A stretch of DNA of 23,744 nt, from the NCBI GenBank assembly GCA_900541335.1, contig UQJC01000031.1, positions 1-23,744 on the forward strand, in the 5' to 3' direction. Both the position numbers and the translations under genes were made by a program. This DNA comes from an uncultured Prevotella sp. (GTDB lineage: Bacteria > Bacteroidota > Bacteroidia > Bacteroidales > Bacteroidaceae). The notes under the pieces were generated by a model, which was not told where the DNA came from, did not search any database, and saw only the letters and a list, made by a program, of their open reading frames with translations. Positions 22,886-23,744 of the stretch are shown piece after piece (positions within the stretch are counted from its first letter, which is position 1; the number at the start of each line of letters is the position of its first letter).

Positions 22886-23623
22886 CTACAAACGTTCCAT
22901 GTTTAGGACAACGACATCATTGACAGGACGATCACCGCGACGGGTAGGTAGTTGCTGAATGGCTTCAACTACTTCAAGACCTTCTTCAATTTCTCCAAAG
23001 ACGGTATACTGTCCATCCAAATGAGGCGTTCCACCTTGGGTCGTATACACCTCTACTTGTTCAGTAGTAAGTAGTGAACCTTTTTCCTTGAGGATTGCAC
23101 GTGCCTGCTTTTCGAGTGCATCCTGTAATTCCTGGAGTCCGGCGCGATTGCGATCCTTACGCAATTGTAATATTTCCGCACGGTGCTCTGACACCAAACC
23201 GTTGAACACTTCCTGAAGCGCTTGCATCTGTAACTGCTTTTCCAACTGCTTCAGCTGAGCTGCATTATAAGTCTGTCCCCAAACAATGTAGAATTGAGAA
23301 CCGCTAGAACGACGCTCGGGATTTACGTCGTCTCCCTGACGCGCAGCAGCTAAAGCACCGCGACGATGAAAGAGTCCATCGCAAATCTCGGCTTGCAAGG
23401 TATAATCAGGTCCACCTACACCCAGCATCTTGTCAGAAGGTGCATTCACTGAGTCAGGATCACCACCTTGAATCATAAAGTCACGAATAACGCGATGAAA
23501 AAGCGTTCCATTGTAATAACCTTCTGCTACAAGCTTCAGAAAATTGTCACGATGGATTGGGGTTTCATCATACAGACGTACAACCATATCACCCTGAGTG
23601 GTATGTATCTTTATTCTTTCCAT
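22886..23623 (-). CDS. Cyclophilin-type peptidyl-prolyl cis-trans isomerase with coiled-coil insert
   Basis: The enzyme speeds proline isomerisation during protein folding. The 245-residue product (ATG at 23623, MERIKIHTTQGDMVVRLYD) has no signal peptide, so it is probably cytoplasmic. An upstream ATG at 23641 adds only six unconserved residues. Cyclophilin motifs are clear: FHRVIRDFMIQGGD (42-55, Arg44), SSGSQFYIVWG (107-116), and LDGQYTVFGEI (202-212). Between residues 120 and 190 a charged, glutamine- and leucine-rich helical segment, predicted coiled coil, interrupts the fold where ordinary cyclophilins have a short loop. Similar inserts occur in some Bacteroidetes homologues. No clear promoter box was seen in the 70 nt upstream. 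The stop is TAG. Confidence 0.93.
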   Translation of the reverse strand: MERIKIHTTQGDMVVRLYDETPIHRDNFLKLVAEGYYNGTLFHRVIRDFMIQGGDPDSVNAPSDKMLGVGGPDYTLQAEICDGLFHRRGALAAARQGDDVNPERRSSGSQFYIVWGQTYNAAQLKQLEKQLQMQALQEVFNGLVSEHRAEILQLRKDRNRAGLQELQDALEKQARAILKEKGSLLTTEQVEVYTTQGGTPHLDGQYTVFGEIEEGLEVVEAIQQLPTRRGDRPVNDVVVLNMERL

Positions 23624-23692
23624 AGAATATGAGTTGAACAATTAGAAATAGAATTGAAAGAAAATTGCGAACAAGAAATAGGGATAAAGAAA

Positions 23693-23724
23693 AAGCCTCC
23701 CTCAGATTTCTCTGAAGGAGGCTT
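23693..23724 (-). terminator. Intrinsic terminator of an upstream unit (probably an rRNA operon)
   Basis: AAGCCTCC (23693-23700) pairs with GGAGGCTT (23717-23724). After one mismatch TCAGA/TCTGA extends the stem. On the minus strand it is followed by TTTCTTTATCC. It ends a minus-strand transcript that enters from beyond the right edge and insulates the cyclophilin gene. Confidence 0.8.
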
Positions 23725-23729
23725 GAATA

Positions 23730-23744
23730 AAGAAGGCGGCTACC
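23730..23744 (-). rRNA. Possible 3' end of a 5S rRNA gene (cut by window edge)
   Basis: Read on the minus strand, the edge begins GGTAGCCGCCTTC. It resembles the 3' end of Bacteroidetes 5S rRNA (…AGUAGGU-GCCGCC…) and is followed 6 nt later by a strong terminator. Only about 15 bases are present, so this is a suggestion from pattern and context. Confidence 0.4.

Overview
The window is a stretch of a Bacteroidales chromosome, most likely Prevotellaceae or a close relative. The evidence is the RpoB, RpoC and EF-Tu sequences, the promoters of the Bacteroidetes type (-33 TTTG, 19-21 nt spacer, -7 TAnnTTTG), the weak or absent Shine-Dalgarno sequences, and the GH110 and DUF5077/DUF3472 proteins typical of gut and oral Bacteroidetes. 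Assignment below order is a guess. TAA and TAG both serve as stop codons; secE, the MscS-like gene, the L,D-transpeptidase and the cyclophilin all end in TAG.

Positions 1-10250 are a transcription and translation supercluster read right to left: promoter, tRNA-Tyr, tRNA-Gly, tRNA-Thr, tuf, tRNA-Trp, secE, nusG, rplK, rplA, rplJ, rplL, rpoB, rpoC (cut by the window edge inside the catalytic NADFDGD motif). An attenuator-like terminator lies between rplL and rpoB. Large stem-loops lie between tuf and tRNA-Trp and between rpoB and rpoC.

Positions 10250-17000 are an accessory block. It holds an apparently 5'-truncated DUF6261-like gene, a free-standing tRNA-Asp with its own promoter and terminator, a secreted GH110 alpha-galactosidase (the only large plus-strand gene), a convergent DUF5077-DUF3472 gene cut in two by one in-frame TAG, and a SpoU/TrmH-type RNA methyltransferase. 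From memory of related genomes, rpsU-xer-hpf usually sits directly upstream of the tRNA-tuf cluster in Bacteroidales, so this block looks like an insertion or rearrangement that split that neighbourhood.

Positions 17000-19000 hold rpsU, a Xer-type tyrosine recombinase and hpf, all on the minus strand. After hpf comes an unusual set of interleaved inverted repeats (17128-17196).

Positions 19000-23744 hold cell-envelope genes on the minus strand: an NlpC/P60 hydrolase, a CapA-like protein and an MscS channel in one probable operon; a lipoprotein L,D-transpeptidase with a very clear promoter; and a cytoplasmic cyclophilin. The extreme right edge carries a terminator and what looks like the last bases of a 5S rRNA, suggesting that an rRNA operon ends just outside the window.

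No CRISPR array, insertion sequence or phage gene was seen. The strongest candidates for a second look are the single-stop split of the DUF5077-DUF3472 gene, the interleaved repeats after hpf, and the rplL-rpoB leader.
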